A stretch of 61,674 nucleotides of DNA from Nostoc sp. CHAB 5844 (GCF_020829595.1 NZ_JAIVFW010000044.1:1-61674); one strand, 5' to 3'; shown: positions 37,745 through 47,012, counted from the first letter of the stretch. Made by a program: numbers and translations. Notes: a model not told the origin generated them from the sequence alone.

Positions 37745-39406
37745 CTATAACGCTACTTTAATACATCGATAAAGTTGATAGGGAATACCTATACGATAGT
37801 GTTGTGTAGGGTCTATCTTACAAACCGTTTGCTCAGATAAAATCACTTGCGGTTTATAATCGCGCCGTCGCAAACCAGGGGCGACTATCCATAAATTTAG
37901 CTTAGATGTATCTGGAATAGGTAATTGTGAAAGTTGCTGCCAAAAAGGAATTACATTAGAGTTTTGATTAATAAAAGCAAAATTATCTAATTTATCTGCA
38001 TTTCTAAGTGGTTCTAAAGCTAAAGCAAAACTTAATCCTAATGCTACATCTTGATAGCTGCTATATCCTGTAACTAGCATTAGTGGAATAGATGGCTCTA
38101 AGTTCATATTTAAAGCCACCTTTTCAGGTTGAAAAGGCTTTTGAAAAGCTAGGTTGGAAACAACAAAAATACAACTAATAATACTAATAAATAAAAATCC
38201 AGAAATTAATTTTTTATTTTTTAAGCAAGAATTAAGACCTACAGCTAACAAAGCGCAAAAGCTAGGATAATAAACAAAGTTATATCTAGGAACAACAGTA
38301 ATATCTTTGCCAAATAAATAAATAATAGTTAAAAATTCTAAAATTACTAAAATAGTAAAAATTAAAAGTGCAGTGGTTGATATATTATTTTTATTATCCA
38401 ATAACAAAAAATGTAAACCTTGAAATATTTTTCGTGCTAGCCAAATAGAAAATAATATCATCAGTAAAATACTAATAATTGCTACTGGTAGAGACTGATT
38501 CTCTACAGGTAAAGCAATTACCATCAGTACCCAGTTAATCAAAGTTTGATATAGGGGTGAAATGTAGTTAGGAGTTGGCAACCAATTTGTTTCAGTACGT
38601 TGAGCATGATTGAATATTTCTAGTAACAAAGGAATGAAACTAATGAAAACAGCAGTACTGGAAATAAATAGAAACAACCAGATTTTCTTTATAATTAAAA
38701 TATTTAGTTTATATCGGTAAATTAGAAAGAGTAAAGTAGCAATTTCTGCGATGAAGGCTAGAGCGAAAAAATAGTGAATATAAAGACCAATACTATTAAT
38801 AATTGTCCACAATAGCCAAACCCAAAACCTGAGACGCGATCGCTCAAATATATCCCGCTGAATTTGCGTGACTCCTAATAAAGATAAAGTGATCAGGAAC
38901 ATCGGTGCAGTATAGTGTCTCGCCTCTTGAGATAGGTACACAGCAAAGGGCGAAGTTGCCATAATCAAAGCTGCTATAATACCTGATGATTTAGAAAAGG
39001 CAATGCGATTTAGCCAATAAATTGCTGGGATTGTCGCAATACCTAATAAAGCAGGAAGCGATCGCAATTTAGTTACCCACTCTGTTCCCAAAGGAGTCAT
39101 CCAACTTAACCACCTATACATTGCACAAAAAAACAAAGGTGGATGGGTAGACTGTGTATCAAGATTTGTTGCTATTTGCGAACAACTGACACCTAAATTG
39201 AAGGTAAAAATTTCCTGCACACGTTCTAAAGGAAATATCACATCCAACGGTAAATCATGATAATTTTTACCTAAACTAAAGATGGAAGTAATCACTTCAT
39301 CCATCCATAAAGGTTTTAAATCTAAATGCCAAAAGCGCAAAATAGCACCAAGGGCGATCGCACCAACTAAACTAAGATAATGTAGAGAAATTTTATTATT
39401 GATCAT
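37745..39406 (-). CDS. GT39-like membrane glycosyltransferase (ArnT/PMT-like)
   Basis: A 553-residue polytopic membrane protein of the GT-C type. The first loop reads FWHLDLKPLWMDEVITSIFS, with the acidic pair typical of family 39 and ArnT-like enzymes. Then STHPPLFFCAMYRWLSWM, SLPALLGIATIPAIYWLNR and MATSPFAVYLSQEARHYTA, conserved in this group, and about ten membrane helices and a C-terminal globular part with LWIVAPGLRRRDY. It probably transfers a sugar from a polyprenyl-phosphate donor on the outer face of the membrane. Acceptor unknown; base composition is AT-rich like its neighbours. Confidence 0.8.
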   Translation of the reverse strand: MINNKISLHYLSLVGAIALGAILRFWHLDLKPLWMDEVITSIFSLGKNYHDLPLDVIFPLERVQEIFTFNLGVSCSQIATNLDTQSTHPPLFFCAMYRWLSWMTPLGTEWVTKLRSLPALLGIATIPAIYWLNRIAFSKSSGIIAALIMATSPFAVYLSQEARHYTAPMFLITLSLLGVTQIQRDIFERSRLRFWVWLLWTIINSIGLYIHYFFALAFIAEIATLLFLIYRYKLNILIIKKIWLFLFISSTAVFISFIPLLLEIFNHAQRTETNWLPTPNYISPLYQTLINWVLMVIALPVENQSLPVAIISILLMILFSIWLARKIFQGLHFLLLDNKNNISTTALLIFTILVILEFLTIIYLFGKDITVVPRYNFVYYPSFCALLAVGLNSCLKNKKLISGFLFISIISCIFVVSNLAFQKPFQPEKVALNMNLEPSIPLMLVTGYSSYQDVALGLSFALALEPLRNADKLDNFAFINQNSNVIPFWQQLSQLPIPDTSKLNLWIVAPGLRRRDYKPQVILSEQTVCKIDPTQHYRIGIPYQLYRCIKVAL

Positions 39407-39614
39407 TGATTGAAATATGGAAATTTTTCACCACAAATGCACATACAAACTATTCTTCGTTTCTGTAGTTGAATAATTGCATTTTAATTTTTAGACCTCA
39501 ATACTTTTTTGGGCTAGACAGGAGGCAGAAAATCAGACAAATCATCAACTACTTTATTTTTCTTAACATAATTCTGTTAGTTATTGTCTATATGATCAAA
39601 GTATAAAATTCACT

Positions 39615-42053
39615 ATGTCAGACACGAACTTTACTGCGACTGTGCCTTTAAAATCTGCTCAATCAGAATTATCTCAGTCATCGCCTGTTTTGTCTTTAAA
39701 AGAAAAGATTTTGGCAATCCGTAACGGCTTGCGCCAAGGACAACAACAGATGGCTGATTGGGAATCTGGGCCATTAGCTGTTTCTGCGGTTCCTGGGGCG
39801 GGAAAATCTACAGGGATGGCTGCTGCCGCTGCGATCGCGATCGCTCGTCAGTATGAACGTTTGGCGCAGTCACGTTCATCTGTTAACCGTCAATTAGTAG
39901 TTGTTACTTTTACTCGTTCTGCTGCTGCCAATATTAAAGCGAAAATTCGGAAATATCTCCGTGAAGATTTATCTTTACCGCAAACAGGTTTTGCTGTCTA
40001 CACATTACATGGTTTGGCGTTAAATATAGCGAGTCGTTACCCTAATTTATCGGGTTTAGAGTTAGAAAATCTCACATTAATCACCCCCAGCCAAAGCCAT
40101 CGCTTAATTCGCACAGCAGTCGAACAATGGATTAATAATAATGCTGAAAAATACTTCCGTTTACTCGAAGGACAACAATTTGACGGTGAAGAAACAGAAA
40201 GATTGCGTCGTCAATCTGTACTGCGAACAGAAGTTTTGCCAGATTTAGCAACTACAGTCATTCACGAAGCAAAAAGTTCGGGAATATCACCAGAACAACT
40301 GCAACAATGGAGCCAACAAACTTCAAATCGATACACGATTTTAAGCATTGCGGCAGGATTGTACGAACAGTACCAAAACTTAATGCGATCGCGCGACTTC
40401 ATCGACTACGACGATATGATTCTCGCCGCCCTACGCGTATTAGAAAATGACAGCGCCCGCCGCATCGAGCAGAACCAAGTTTTCGCCGTCTTTGAAGACG
40501 AAGCCCAAGATTCAAGTCCCCTCCAGACAAAACTGTTACAAATATTAGCTTCTAATTTGGCAGAGGAAGCAGGGGAGCAGGGGAGCAGGGGAGCAGGGGT
40601 AGAATCTATTACTCAGCACTCAGCACTCAGCACTCCATACTCAGCACTCAACCTCGTGAGAGTTGGTGATCCTAACCAAGCAATTAACTCCACCTTTACA
40701 CCAGCAGACCCGATTTATTTTCGGCAATTTTGTGAAGAGTGCGATCGCGTGGAAAAATTAGCAACGATGAATCAAGCTGGGCGCAGTACAAGAATTATCA
40801 TTGCGGCGGCTAACTTCGCCTTGGAATGGGTGAATAGTTTTTATGGCGCTAAAAATCAAAAATCGCCTCATTATATCACCTCTACACCTTTCCGTCCCCA
40901 GACGATTTACCCAGTTAGCAATAACGACCCGCAAAAAAATGCCAACTCAGCACCAGAAGGCAAAGGGCTGGAACTATACACACCCCGCGATATTCATCAC
41001 ACAGTTGAACTTCTGGGTAAAAGAGTAGTTGAATTATTTACACCAGACCCCACAAATACCCGTGCGGCGGTGTTAGTCAGAGAAAATCGCCAAGGACGAT
41101 GGCTGGCAGAAATGCTTGCACCTGTATGCAAAGAGCATAAAATTACACTTTACGATGTGGGAGAACGCGATCGCCGTTCTCACGTACCCCAAGAAATTTT
41201 GGCATTACTGCAATTTTGCGATCGACCCCACTCACCAGATTATCTCAAAGCTGCCTTAGAAGTATTGGTACAACGGCAATTAATTCCTACCCAAGACCTC
41301 AACGCCCTAGCTAGTTTACCAGAGGAGTTTTTATATCCCGGCCCCTTAGCAGCGCCTCAAGCTGAACCAGTTGAAAAAGCGGCTCACCTTTGTCGTAGCT
41401 TACTCCGCGCCCGCTTGGAACTTCCTCTTTACCAATTAATTTCGTTTTTGGCTTTGGCGTTGAATTACGACCAAGCAGAATTAGCAACTGCTGACAAACT
41501 TGCAGAACGAGTCAATCAGCAAATAGCTGGTGGTAGTTCAATGGGTGCAATGCTGGCTACTTTAAGCGAAATTGTCAGTTCAGAGCGCTTTGAGCCTGTG
41601 GAAACTGAAGATTTAGAAGCACACTATACCCGTGCTAATCAACTCACCATTATTACCATGCACAAAGCTAAAGGTCTAGATTGGGACTATGTTTTCATTC
41701 CTTTTCTGCACGAAACTTTGATTCCTGGGAGGTTTTGGGTTCCTCCTCAAAGCCAGTTTTTAGGAGACTTCACCTTATCAGAAGTAGCACGCGCCCAAAT
41801 TCGCGCGGCTCTCCACGGTGAATCTGGTATACCTGATGTCACCCAAGCTTGGGAACAAGCCAAACACTTAAAAACTGCTGAAGAGTATCGTTTACTTTAC
41901 GTTGCTATGACACGAGCCAAGCGTCTGTTATGGATGTCTGCGGCGCAAAAAGCACCTTTCACTTGGAGTAAACCAGACAATTTACAAGAACAAGCACCTT
42001 GTCCTGTGTTTCCAGCATTAAAGCGTCAGTTTCCAGAATCAGTTGAAGTCTAA
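39615..42053 (+). CDS. UvrD/PcrA-like superfamily 1 DNA helicase
   Basis: An 812-residue SF1A helicase: AVSAVPGAGKSTGMAAAAAI (Walker A, near residue 58), VVTFTRSAAANIKAKI (motif Ia), FAVFEDEAQDSSPLQTKLL (motif II), VRVGDPNQAINSTF (motif III), TIITMHKAKGLDWDYVF (motif V) and LLYVAMTRAKRLLW (motif VI). It probably unwinds DNA in repair or recombination. Residues about 315-347 are encoded by tandem repeats (40569-40650) placed between motifs II and III; they are in frame, so the protein is probably still made. The 3' neighbour is Uma2. Confidence 0.9.
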   Translation: MSDTNFTATVPLKSAQSELSQSSPVLSLKEKILAIRNGLRQGQQQMADWESGPLAVSAVPGAGKSTGMAAAAAIAIARQYERLAQSRSSVNRQLVVVTFTRSAAANIKAKIRKYLREDLSLPQTGFAVYTLHGLALNIASRYPNLSGLELENLTLITPSQSHRLIRTAVEQWINNNAEKYFRLLEGQQFDGEETERLRRQSVLRTEVLPDLATTVIHEAKSSGISPEQLQQWSQQTSNRYTILSIAAGLYEQYQNLMRSRDFIDYDDMILAALRVLENDSARRIEQNQVFAVFEDEAQDSSPLQTKLLQILASNLAEEAGEQGSRGAGVESITQHSALSTPYSALNLVRVGDPNQAINSTFTPADPIYFRQFCEECDRVEKLATMNQAGRSTRIIIAAANFALEWVNSFYGAKNQKSPHYITSTPFRPQTIYPVSNNDPQKNANSAPEGKGLELYTPRDIHHTVELLGKRVVELFTPDPTNTRAAVLVRENRQGRWLAEMLAPVCKEHKITLYDVGERDRRSHVPQEILALLQFCDRPHSPDYLKAALEVLVQRQLIPTQDLNALASLPEEFLYPGPLAAPQAEPVEKAAHLCRSLLRARLELPLYQLISFLALALNYDQAELATADKLAERVNQQIAGGSSMGAMLATLSEIVSSERFEPVETEDLEAHYTRANQLTIITMHKAKGLDWDYVFIPFLHETLIPGRFWVPPQSQFLGDFTLSEVARAQIRAALHGESGIPDVTQAWEQAKHLKTAEEYRLLYVAMTRAKRLLWMSAAQKAPFTWSKPDNLQEQAPCPVFPALKRQFPESVEV
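40569..40650. repeat. Tandem repeats inside the helicase gene
   Basis: 40569-40599 has GCAGGGGA repeated nearly four times (period 8). 40611-40650 has ACTCAGC units (period 7) five to six times, one of them changed to ACTCCAT. Both words occur between genes elsewhere (GGAGCAGAGGAGC near 56582). Together with a few flanking bases they insert about 30 codons without a stop. Confidence 0.85.
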
Positions 42054-42127
42054 AGTCTGAAGTGTGAAGTATGAAATTAAACTAGCCATAAAGTACAATT
42101 TTTCTGCCAAAACTACTATTATGCCTT

Positions 42128-42706
42128 ATGTCTCTGACAATTAAAGACTTAGAACAATTACAGTCACAAAATCCTGATTGGCGGATGGAACTTGTAGAGG
42201 GAAACATCATCATTATGGGGCCATCCGATTATGAATCAGACGAAATTGGTTCTCGTTTACTAACATTTTTGAATATTTGGGTCATGCCGCGCAAACTTGG
42301 CAGAGTTACTGGTTCTAGTGCTGGCTTTATCTTACCCAGTATTGAAACTGATGAAACTGCTGGCGACCCTGAAACCAGAAACTTACGCGCTCCTGATGTT
42401 TCGTTTGTGCGAGCCGAACGACTCAAGAAAACTCAGCGTGACTTTGTGCAGTTAGTACCCGACTTGATGGTTGAAGTCAAATCTAAAAGCGATCGCCTCA
42501 AACAACTCGAAGAAAAAATTAAACTATTCTTAGAACTTGGATCTACTGTAGGTATTCTCATCGACCCTGACAAACTCTTAGTAAAAGTTTATCGCCCTAA
42601 CCTTGAACCAGTTGTTTTAAAAGATAACGACAAACTGACAATACCAGAGTTATTTCCAGGTTGGGAATTAGAAATAGCAGAACTGTGGCCACCAGAGTTT
42701 GAGTAA
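42128..42706 (+). CDS. Uma2 family endonuclease-like protein
   Basis: A 192-residue Uma2/DUF820 protein. TIKDLEQLQSQNPDWRMELV, GNIIIMGPSDYESDEIGSRL, LRAPDVSFVRAERLKK (Asp), VPDLMVEVKSKSDRLKQLEEKIKLFLELGS (Glu-x-Lys) and VGILIDPDKLLVKVYR are the family blocks, with the nuclease residues kept. It starts 74 bases after the helicase stop on the same strand and might be co-transcribed. Third Uma2 copy of the window. Confidence 0.87.
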   Translation: MSLTIKDLEQLQSQNPDWRMELVEGNIIIMGPSDYESDEIGSRLLTFLNIWVMPRKLGRVTGSSAGFILPSIETDETAGDPETRNLRAPDVSFVRAERLKKTQRDFVQLVPDLMVEVKSKSDRLKQLEEKIKLFLELGSTVGILIDPDKLLVKVYRPNLEPVVLKDNDKLTIPELFPGWELEIAELWPPEFE

Positions 42707-42837
42707 CTTGAGTGTGATCGCTATTTATCGTAGCGAGTGTTATTTTTATGATTTTGCGCGTCTGAAGATTACCAAAAAACATCAGCAACAATCAACCTGC
42801 GTCATCCGTCAACCCACCTAGAACAGCTACACAAAAG

Positions 42838-42874
42838 TCAAAAGTCGAAAAATTTGCATATCAAGGCTTTTGAC
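42838..42874. terminator. GTCAAAAG..CTTTTGAC hairpin
   Basis: GTCAAAAG and CTTTTGAC pair around a 21-base loop, between the Uma2 stop and the repeat-protein start. It may be a weak terminator or a repeat-derived hairpin. Confidence 0.4.
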
Positions 42875-42913
42875 TGTTGGAAATAGTATTTTTACTCACG
42901 CAGGTATGACGGT

Positions 42914-44227
42914 ATGAAATCGAATATTCATCAGGTATCTCCAATAATCAACAGCACTAGCAAGTTTCCCAGAGGCGTTGTTTTAACCCTGGCTTTAACA
43001 AGTTTGCTATCTTTTGGACAAGGATTAACGGGTAATTACGCAGCTGAAGCTGCACCACGCGGTGAACCAATACAACTATCTCAACGCTTACCCGACCACT
43101 TTCGTAATCGTACAATTCGACTACCAAGAGGAATTGCTAACCTCATAATTCGTGATGCGGCGCGACGTGCTGGAGTACCGAATGGTCAGGTAAGAATTAC
43201 TCAAGCCACACGCAAAACTTTTGGTAATCCTTGCATTTTCAACTTTGGTGAAGTTTGCACTAGAGAATATAACCCAATTCCAGGATGGGAAGTGATTGTT
43301 CAAGTAGAGGGACAGTCTTGGACTTACCACAGCAATGAATCTGGTTCCCAAATCGTTTTAGATCCGAATACTACCAACTCAGGCTTAGAAAACAGCTATC
43401 AACTACCAAGAGCGATCGCTAATGCCATTTTACGAGATGCGTCCCGCCGTTCTGGTGTCAACACTAGTGATTTAAGAATTATCCAAGCTACACGCAAAAC
43501 TTTTGGTAATCCTTGTGAGTTTAACTTTGGCGAAATTTGTACCAGAGAATATAACCCAATTTCAGGATGGGAAGTAATTGTCCAAGTGCGTCGTCAGTCT
43601 TGGACTTACCACGTTGATGAATCTGGCTCTCGGATCGTTTTAGACCCGAATATTGCCGATTCAGGTTCAGAAAACAGCTATCAACTACCAAGAGCGATCG
43701 CTGATAGAATTTTACGAGATGCGGCTCGTCGTTCTGGCGAAGATGAGCGTGATTTAAGAATTATCCAAGCTACACGCAAAACTTTTGGTAATCCTTGTGA
43801 GTTTAACTTTGGCGAAATTTGTACCAAGGAATATAACCCAGTTCCAGGATGGGAAGTAATTGTCCAAGTGCGTCGTCAGTCTTGGACTTACCACGTTGAT
43901 GAATCTGGCTCTCGGATCGTTTTAGACCCAGATATTGCCGATTCAGGTTCAGAAAACAACTATCAACTACCAAGAGCGATCGCTGATAGAATTTTACGAG
44001 ACGCTGCTCGTCGTTCTGGCGAGGATGAGAGGGATTTAAGAATTACTCAAGCTACACGTAGAACCTTTAGTAATCGTTGTGTTTTCAACTTTGGCGAAAT
44101 CTGCACTGAAGAATACAATCCCATCGAAGGTTGGGAAGTGATTGTTCAGGTGCGTCGTCAGTCTTGGACTTACCACGTTGATGAATCTGGTTCTCGGATT
44201 GTTTTAGATCCAAATATTGCACGCTAA
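42914..44227 (+). CDS. Exported protein of four tandem 94-residue repeats
   Basis: A 437-residue protein with a signal peptide (VLTLALTSLLSFGQGLTG, cut near YAAEA). The mature part is four repeats of about 94 residues with the consensus YQLPRAIADRILRDAARRSG, LRIIQATRKTFGNPCEFNFG, EICTREYNPIPGWEVIVQV, RRQSWTYHVDESGSRIVLDP. Each has two cysteines (GNPC and E-x-CT) likely to form a disulfide, supporting a secreted location. Repeats 2-4 share a DNA period of exactly 282 bp and are nearly identical, so duplication is recent; repeat 1 is more diverged. No named domain is recognised; repeat 4 lacks the usual GNP (SNRC). Confidence 0.8.
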   Translation: MKSNIHQVSPIINSTSKFPRGVVLTLALTSLLSFGQGLTGNYAAEAAPRGEPIQLSQRLPDHFRNRTIRLPRGIANLIIRDAARRAGVPNGQVRITQATRKTFGNPCIFNFGEVCTREYNPIPGWEVIVQVEGQSWTYHSNESGSQIVLDPNTTNSGLENSYQLPRAIANAILRDASRRSGVNTSDLRIIQATRKTFGNPCEFNFGEICTREYNPISGWEVIVQVRRQSWTYHVDESGSRIVLDPNIADSGSENSYQLPRAIADRILRDAARRSGEDERDLRIIQATRKTFGNPCEFNFGEICTKEYNPVPGWEVIVQVRRQSWTYHVDESGSRIVLDPDIADSGSENNYQLPRAIADRILRDAARRSGEDERDLRITQATRRTFSNRCVFNFGEICTEEYNPIEGWEVIVQVRRQSWTYHVDESGSRIVLDPNIAR

Positions 44228-44229
44228 TA

Positions 44230-44258
44230 GTAGAGACGTAGCAATGCTACGTCTCTAC
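44230..44258. repeat. GTAGAGACGTAGC palindrome
   Basis: A perfect 13-bp stem with a 3-base loop three bases after the repeat-protein stop. It is the same hairpin as in the MITE at 6253-6285, here without the TAGACATCTCC ends; it may serve as a transcript end. Confidence 0.75.
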
Positions 44259-44422
44259 ATGATTGATATGTATCATGCATTAATGTGAAATGTTATAAGT
44301 TGGTTTGTTGGTAGCGATCGCAATGAAAGTTTATAGAATATAAAGCAGTCGAAGCACATCTGTGACATATTAAGAAAAAGTACATTTTGTCAATCAGCTA
44401 AAATACTCAAAAATTTCTTAAT

Positions 44423-44493
44423 GAAAATGATAATCGTAGTGGGGGTTGGGGAAGGAGGCGAGCCTCCTTCCCCAGTGTTTGATTATCATTTTC
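44423..44493. repeat. Nested palindrome with GAAAATGATAATC ends
   Basis: The outer 13-bp perfect inverted repeats GAAAATGATAATC (44423-44435) and GATTATCATTTTC (44481-44493) enclose an inner perfect 12-bp stem GGGGAAGGAGGC..GCCTCCTTCCCC (44448-44473). The outer ends contain AATGATAAT, which resembles half of a Fur box. It lies in non-coding DNA and could be a mobile hairpin, a terminator or a regulatory site. Confidence 0.7.
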
Positions 44494-44687
44494 AAAGAAG
44501 TTTTTGACAAGGCCAATCTTCTTCAAAAACAAGAGTGTTACAACAGAATAATTTTGTAATAAGTGGGCAATATTGTTAGTTAAATTCAAGGATTAAACGA
44601 GGTAATGAAAAGTTTGGTCTACCGCTATGCCCAGGCGACAAAAACAAAACTCTGACCACGCACATAAACATAATACTCCTACTATAG

Positions 44688-44883
44688 CGGTTCTCGCTTG
44701 AGTGAAATACAAAAGATGGGAAAATGATGAAGTACGTAGCAAAGTGTATCTTCCATGAGAGCATACTCCACCGACCTTCGCCAAAAAGTAATTGATGCGT
44801 ATGAAAACCAAGAAGGTTCCCAACGAAACCTTGCAAAAAGATTTAGTGTCAGTTTAACTTTTATCCAGAAATTAAAAGCTTTT
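44688..44883 (+). pseudogene. 5' remnant of an IS630-family element
   Basis: CTATAGCGGTTCTCGCTTGAG resembles the terminal inverted repeat of IS630 elements in Nostoc. The ATG at 44755 then opens MRAYSTDLRQKVIDAYENQE, GSQRNLAKRFSVSLTFIQKL, the helix-turn-helix start of an IS630 transposase. The frame stops matching at 44883, where another repeat starts with TAGGACTTACGCA. The rest of the transposase is missing here. Confidence 0.8.
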
Positions 44884-45341
44884 AGGACTTACGCAGGTGT
44901 CATAATTTTTTTCGTTTGGGTTGTCAAAAGGTAAGGATTCAGGTCTAATATTTAGGAAGCAAGGACGGGCGAGACTGATAATTAGTAGAATCGGCCAATA
45001 GAGATTGAGTAAAAAAATCAATTACAGACCTGCCTTGACGGCGACACGGCAGTTGCGTGACTGTCGGCAAAGCCGCCCAACGCACTGTCGACGCTCCTGC
45101 GTCGCTAACGCTGCGCTAACACCACGGCACTGTCTCCCCAACGCAGTGGCTCCCCAACCTACGCAGAATTAGGTTTTTAGCTCTAACCGAACGGTATTGA
45201 TTGAAGACTAGTATTTTTACTCAGCAACGCCAGTTCGCTCAAGTCGAGCCACTGCATTGCGGGGGTTCCCCCCGTTGTAGCAAGTGGCGCGGCAGAGCCG
45301 CCCACGCGACTGGCTCCTCAGCACTTTCAAGTCAGTTTGAT
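44884..45341. repeat. Mosaic of GC-rich dispersed repeats before the carotenoid oxygenase
   Basis: 44884 opens with GGACTTACGCA, the terminus seen at 56515. 45050-45170 has CGGCAGTTGCGTGACTGTCG, GCAAAGCCGCCCAACGCA and CGCAGTGGCTCCCCAACCTA. 45224-45320 has AACGCCAGTTCGCTCAAGTC, then GCGGCAGAGCCGCCCACGCG and ACTGGCTCC. They are copies of the GC-rich family at 47013 and form almost all of the DNA upstream of 45342. Confidence 0.75.
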
Positions 45342-46775
45342 ATGCAGACAATTACTAAAGAATCAGCAAAAAAAGCTTGGGCAGGTGCGATCGCTAAACC
45401 TGCAACAGAATTTCCTCTAACCCAACTGCCAATTCTTTCTGGCAAAATCCCTGATGGTTTACGCGGCACACTCTACCGTAATGGCCCCGCACGGCTAGAA
45501 CGTGGCAGTAAGCATATGGGACACTGGTTTGATGGAGATGGGGCAATTCTCGCTGTCCATTTTACCGATGCAGGAACCACCGCAGTTTATCGCTACGTAC
45601 AAACCGCTGGCTACAAAGCAGAAGCCGCAGCAGATAAACTACTCTACGGAAACTATGGTATGACTGCACCAGGAGCTATTTGGAATCAATGGCTCAAACC
45701 GGTGAAAAACGTGGCGAATACTTCGGCGATCGCACTTCCCGATAAACTCTTAGCACTGTGGGAAGGTGGTAAACCTTACGCCTTGGATTTGCAAACTTTA
45801 GAAACTTACGGTGAAGATGATTTAGGAGGGTTAAATACAGGATTACCTTATTCCGCACACTATAAGCGCGACGCGCAAACAGGGGAGATTTTTAACTTTG
45901 GTATCACTCCAGGATTAAATGCCAAACTAAATATTTATCAGAGCGATTCCACTGGCAAAATTATCCAAAAAGCAGCATACTCTCTTAATGGAGTGCCTTT
46001 AGTGCATGATTTTGTTTTAGCAGGACAATATCTTGTGTTTTGCATTCCGCCTGTGCGACTGAATATTTTTCCTGTACTGCTAGGAACAAGCAGCTATAGT
46101 GATTCACTCGAATGGCAACCTAAACTGGGAACTCAAATTTTAGTTTTTGATCGCCAGACATTATCTCTAGTAAGTCGTGGTGAAACGGAACCTTGGTATC
46201 AATGGCATTTTGCCAACGGTTATTTAGATGCTAGTGGTTCAATGATTGTAGATATTGCTCGCTACGAAGACTTTCAAACAAATCAATATCTTAAAGAAGT
46301 AGCTACAGGTGAGACTCATACGCCTGCTCAAAGTACACTAACACGAGTACATCTACAACCCCAAACTGGCAAAGTTACAACCATTGAGCAAGTCTTAAAC
46401 CGACATTGCGAGTTTCCAAATGTACCACAGCAAAATGTGGGGCAAGCCTCGCGGTATACATATTTTTCCTCATTCCAAAAAGGAACAGATATTAGCCAAG
46501 AAATATTAAATGCGATCGCCCGCTTTGATTACCAAAACCAAACCCTTACCGAAGCAAACTTTAAAGAAAATCTTTATCCTTCAGAACCACTACCTGCTCA
46601 AGATGCCCAAGACCCTGAGCAAAGTTGGGTTTTAACCATAGTATATGATGGTAATTCTCATAGTAGTGAAGTTTGGGTATTTGATAGCGATCGCCTAGAT
46701 GCAGAACCCGTCTGCAAACTAGGATTGCCAAGTGTCATTCCTCCTGGTTTCCACGGCACTTGGAAGTCTGCATAA
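45342..46775 (+). CDS. Carotenoid oxygenase
   Basis: An Fe(II) enzyme that cleaves carotenoids or apocarotenoids to retinal-like products. The ATG at 45342 gives 477 residues, a normal length. A frame from 45201 would add 47 residues encoded by repeat DNA and is rejected. The beta-propeller His set is visible in SAHYKRDAQTGE, PLVHDFVLAGQYLVF, YQWHFANGYLD and the C-terminal GFHGTWKSA; IPDGLRGTLYRNGPARLERG and GHWFDGDGAILAVHF are typical of the family. Preference (full carotene or apocarotenoal) cannot be read. No clear ribosome site precedes the start. Confidence 0.9.
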   Translation: MQTITKESAKKAWAGAIAKPATEFPLTQLPILSGKIPDGLRGTLYRNGPARLERGSKHMGHWFDGDGAILAVHFTDAGTTAVYRYVQTAGYKAEAAADKLLYGNYGMTAPGAIWNQWLKPVKNVANTSAIALPDKLLALWEGGKPYALDLQTLETYGEDDLGGLNTGLPYSAHYKRDAQTGEIFNFGITPGLNAKLNIYQSDSTGKIIQKAAYSLNGVPLVHDFVLAGQYLVFCIPPVRLNIFPVLLGTSSYSDSLEWQPKLGTQILVFDRQTLSLVSRGETEPWYQWHFANGYLDASGSMIVDIARYEDFQTNQYLKEVATGETHTPAQSTLTRVHLQPQTGKVTTIEQVLNRHCEFPNVPQQNVGQASRYTYFSSFQKGTDISQEILNAIARFDYQNQTLTEANFKENLYPSEPLPAQDAQDPEQSWVLTIVYDGNSHSSEVWVFDSDRLDAEPVCKLGLPSVIPPGFHGTWKSA

Positions 46776-46844
46776 AGGAAATTTCTAGTTTTGTTACTTG
46801 TTAAAGAATTCAGAAGGATTAATTATTCTGAATCCTGGCTTCTG

Positions 46845-46945
46845 ATACCAATTCAGTTTATGGATGATACAAATACAGTTGTAAGGGCGAACCGCCCGCC
46901 CCTACAAGTTCTTCTATGTGTATCAAAATTTTGGTGAAATGGTAT
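46845..46945. mobile_element. ATACCAATT-ended element, copy 2
   Basis: ATACCAATT at the left and AAATGGTAT at the right are imperfect inverted ends around GTAAGGGCGAACCGCCCGCC, then CCTACAAG. The ends match those at 32455 and 53159, whereas the core is different. Confidence 0.6.
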
Positions 46946-47012
46946 GACTCCTGAATTCTGTTTGATCAGACTGATCATTAAGGCAGCTTCAGGTGCAGAG
47001 GGGCAGGGGAGC

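Noticed and set aside
40569-40650. Tandem repeats considered as a CRISPR array
   Set aside because: Units are 7-8 bases without spacers and lie inside a coding sequence; no cas gene is present.
44423-44493. A genuine Fur-regulated promoter
   Set aside because: The half-sites are widely separated by another hairpin and no gene starts downstream; it is kept only as a palindrome.
44576-44836. Minus-strand frames of 76-86 codons
   Set aside because: They are antisense to the IS630 transposase remnant that reads convincingly on the plus strand.
45201-45341. N-terminal extension of 47 residues on the carotenoid oxygenase
   Set aside because: It is encoded by GC-rich repeats and is not protein-like; the family starts near the ATG at 45342.
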